From: Candidatus Hydrogenedentota bacterium | GTDB lineage: Bacteria; Hydrogenedentota; Hydrogenedentia; Hydrogenedentales; CAITNO01 | Length of the DNA stretch: 7,078 bases | Reading direction: 5' to 3' | Assembly (NCBI GenBank): GCA_022710255.1 | Contig: JAKLHG010000198.1 | Span: 1 to 7,078, forward strand | In this document: in pieces, positions 5,089 through 7,078 of the stretch | Layout of the letters: the number at the start of each line of letters is the position of its first letter | Numbering within the stretch: the first letter of the stretch is position 1 | Program-made: the position numbers and the translations under genes | The notes under the pieces: model-generated | The model's database searches: none | Told to the model about the DNA's origin: nothing | Seen by the model: only the letters and a program-made list of their open reading frames with translations

Positions 5089-6271
5089 CGCCCGGGGCCG
5101 TTTTGGCGCTTACGGGGGCAAGTATGTCCCAGAGACGCTGATGTACGCCCTGGACGAGCTGGAAGCAGCTTACCGGTCAGCCATGGCCGATTTTGTTTTT
5201 CGTGCCGACCTGGAACAGCGGCGACGTCATTATGTGGGGCGCCCCACCCCGCTCTATTTCGCGGAACGCTTGACCGCCTCGCTAGGCGGCGCTCGCGTAT
5301 ACTTTAAGCGGGAAGACCTGGCCCATACTGGTGCCCACAAGATAAACAACGCCTTGGGCCAGTGCCTGCTTGCCCGGCGCATGAATAAGTCCCGGGTCAT
5401 CGCGGAAACGGGTGCTGGTCAACACGGCGTAGCCACGGCGACGGCCGCAGCGTTGCTCGACCTCGAGTGTGAAGTGTATATGGGCGCGGAAGATATGGAA
5501 CGGCAACGTCTCAATGTATTCCGCATGCGACTTATGGGTGCGAAGGTCACCTGTGTAAATGCCGGATCGCGCACGCTGAAAGATGCCATAAACGAAGCCA
5601 TGCGTGATTGGGCCGCCAATGTCGAACATACCCATTATGTGCTGGGAACCGTCCATGGCCCCCATCCTTTTCCGATGATTTGCCGTGATTTTCAAGCCGT
5701 CATCGGCCGCGAAACACGCGAACAGATTCTCGAAGCCGAGGGGCGCCTCCCCGATATGTTGATCGCCTGTGTCGGCGGCGGCTCCAATTCCATCGGGTTG
5801 TTCTATGATTTCCTTGGAGACGAGGCTATATGCATGGTTGGCGTGGAGGCCGGCGGAACAAAACTCGTGCCGGGCATGCATGCAGCCCGATTCGCGGGCG
5901 GGTCCATCGGCATGCTTCAAGGCGCCATGAGTTACGTACTTCAGGACAAAGACGGGTTGATTGGCGGTACACATAGCGTTTCCGCCGGATTGGATTACGC
6001 CAGCGTAGGCCCGGAACATGCCTATTTCCATGATAACAAGCGCATCGAATACACCTATGCGACCGACCAGGAAGCGTTGGATGCGTTTCAGCGTTGTAGC
6101 CGGATGGAAGGCATAATCCCGGCACTCGAAAGCGCCCATGCCCTTGCAGAAGTTGTTAAACGCGCGCCAGCCATGGCCACCGAAGCCATTATCGTTATGA
6201 ATATGTCCGGACGGGGCGACAAGGATGTGGAACAAGCGGCCCGTTTTATCATGCAGGGCGAGGAGTTGTAA
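5036..6271 (+). CDS. trpB: Tryptophan synthase beta chain
   Basis: This 411-residue PLP enzyme joins indole with L-serine to make L-tryptophan in the alpha2-beta2 complex with TrpA. It is the ordinary TrpB1 type. Motifs: GRFGAYGGKYVPETLM (21-36), the PLP lysine Lys102 in HTGAHKINNALGQ (97-109), Glu124 in AETGAGQHG (123-131), the phosphate loop CVGGGSN (245-251), HSVSAGLDY (313-321) and SGRGDKD (391-397). ATG at 5036 adds about 20 poorly conserved residues before GRFG; no other in-frame ATG precedes the conserved core. The ribosome-binding site is weak (GGA, then an A-run). The start lies 53 nt inside trpF, so it probably depends on ribosomes finishing trpF. The stop is one base before trpA. 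Confidence 0.98.
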   Translation: MKKYTPLSTTCEKHPWPDARGRFGAYGGKYVPETLMYALDELEAAYRSAMADFVFRADLEQRRRHYVGRPTPLYFAERLTASLGGARVYFKREDLAHTGAHKINNALGQCLLARRMNKSRVIAETGAGQHGVATATAAALLDLECEVYMGAEDMERQRLNVFRMRLMGAKVTCVNAGSRTLKDAINEAMRDWAANVEHTHYVLGTVHGPHPFPMICRDFQAVIGRETREQILEAEGRLPDMLIACVGGGSNSIGLFYDFLGDEAICMVGVEAGGTKLVPGMHAARFAGGSIGMLQGAMSYVLQDKDGLIGGTHSVSAGLDYASVGPEHAYFHDNKRIEYTYATDQEALDAFQRCSRMEGIIPALESAHALAEVVKRAPAMATEAIIVMNMSGRGDKDVEQAARFIMQGEEL

Positions 6272-6272
6272 T

Positions 6273-7067
6273 ATGAACCGAATCAGCCGCCGCTTTCAAG
6301 AACTGGTAACCTGCGGGAAATCCGCCTTTATTCCCTTCATTACCGGAGGAGACCCCAACCTTGCCGTTAGCGAAGACATTGTCGTCGCCCTTGAGGAGAA
6401 CGGGGCGGATGTTGTCGAATACGGTGTACCCTATTCCGACCCTTCAGGAGACGGCACTGTAATTCAAGAAGCGTCTTTCCGTGCGCTACAAGAGGGTGTT
6501 ACGCTGCATGGCATTCTGGCTTCTGTTGAACGCATCCGGAAACGCAGCCAGGCGCCGCTGCTTCTATTCACCTATTATAATCCCCTGCTGGCATATGGAG
6601 AAGCCGCCTTTGCGCGCGACGCCGCCAATGCAGGCGCGGACGGGGTGCTCTGTGTGGACCTGCCCCCGGAAGAAGCAGACGCATACCGCAACGCGCTTCG
6701 GTCCAACAGCCTGACCTCCGTTTTTCTGGCGGCACCCACCAGCACGGATGCAAGGCTGGCACTGATCGGGGAAGCCTGTGAAACCTTTGTGTACTATATT
6801 TCCCGGTTGGGCGTCACAGGAGCACGGGCGGGTCTCACCCATGACCTTGCCCGGGCCGTGTCAAGGGTGCGCGAAAAGACAGGAAAACCGATCGCTGTTG
6901 GTTTTGGCATTTCCACGCCTGAACAGGCACACATCGTCGCTGGCCTGGCAGAAGGCGTAGTGGTAGGCTCGGCACTGGTTCATCTTATCGCGCAGACACA
7001 GGATAAAAGTAAAGCCGCCCGTCAGGCAGGCGCTTTCGCCGCGGAACTTTCACGGGCAATTAAATAG
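6273..7067 (+). CDS. trpA: Tryptophan synthase alpha chain
   Basis: This 264-residue TIM-barrel protein splits indole-3-glycerol phosphate into glyceraldehyde-3-phosphate and indole, which is channelled to TrpB. Catalytic Glu49 (VVEYG) and Asp60 keep the same numbers as in the Salmonella enzyme. Other motifs are PFITGGDP (21-28), FTYYNP (99-104), the mobile-loop SRLGVTGAR (177-185), and the phosphate-binding VGFGIS (209-214) and VGSALV (231-236). The normally strict DP-x-ADGP-x-IQ loop reads DPSGDGTVIQ (56-65), with Gly for Ala59 and Thr for Pro62. ATG at 6273 has GAGGAG seven bases upstream, within the end of trpB, and follows the trpB stop by one base. After the TAG at 7067 only 11 bases remain; AGGA at 7075-7078 could be the binding site of a following gene. 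Confidence 0.98.
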   Translation: MNRISRRFQELVTCGKSAFIPFITGGDPNLAVSEDIVVALEENGADVVEYGVPYSDPSGDGTVIQEASFRALQEGVTLHGILASVERIRKRSQAPLLLFTYYNPLLAYGEAAFARDAANAGADGVLCVDLPPEEADAYRNALRSNSLTSVFLAAPTSTDARLALIGEACETFVYYISRLGVTGARAGLTHDLARAVSRVREKTGKPIAVGFGISTPEQAHIVAGLAEGVVVGSALVHLIAQTQDKSKAARQAGAFAAELSRAIK

Positions 7068-7078
7068 GATGTTCAGGA

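Noticed and set aside
5282..6235. 317-codon open frame on the minus strand, opposite trpB
   Set aside because: The trpB frame has all family motifs; the antisense translation is rich in His, Cys and Met without recognisable motifs, typical of a shadow frame.

Overview
The window holds bacterial housekeeping DNA in two opposed halves. The left half (about 1-3537) is read leftward. It carries a PilT-type pilus retraction ATPase (387-1889) and the ribosomal stalk pair rplJ-rplL (2312-3307). The right half (about 3586-7067) is read rightward and carries a compact tryptophan operon, trpC-trpF-trpB-trpA. Sigma70-like promoters, intrinsic terminators, strong Shine-Dalgarno sites, an L10 leader RNA and a TTG start all point to a bacterium of moderate GC content with type IV pili. 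No gene gives a firm phylum, and I do not name one.

Layout from left to right. Positions 1-386 have no convincing intact gene: a near-consensus leftward promoter (39-67) that fires out of the window, a doubtful 30-residue reading frame (87-179), and a stretch that may be decayed coding DNA. Next come pilT (387-1889) with its own promoter (1963-1991), a roughly 250-base gap with no gene, the rplJL terminator (2244-2286), rplL (2312-2704) and rplJ (2780-3307, TTG start). The leader of about 190 nt ahead of rplJ has the L10 (L8)-binding motif, an intrinsic terminator and a segment able to form an antiterminator. Back-to-back promoters for rplJ (3508-3537) and trpC (3586-3614) follow, then trpC (3696-4478), trpF (4462-5088), trpB (5036-6271) and trpA (6273-7067).

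How the genes work together. TrpC and TrpF do the two steps from phosphoribosylanthranilate to indole-glycerol phosphate, and TrpA with TrpB turn that into tryptophan. Overlapping ends (17 nt and 53 nt) and a 1-nt gap make the four genes look translationally coupled. trpE, trpG and trpD are not here, so the early steps must be encoded elsewhere. rplJL forms a self-contained autoregulated two-gene operon, apart from the rplKA and rpoBC genes that usually flank it. PilT is a lone pilus ATPase here, with an unusual N-terminal extension of about 135 residues.

I found no mobile element, CRISPR array, defence system or other clearly new system. The most notable points are the complete L10 attenuator with a readable antiterminator, the isolated rplJL operon, the N-terminal extension of PilT, and the 53-nt trpF/trpB overlap.
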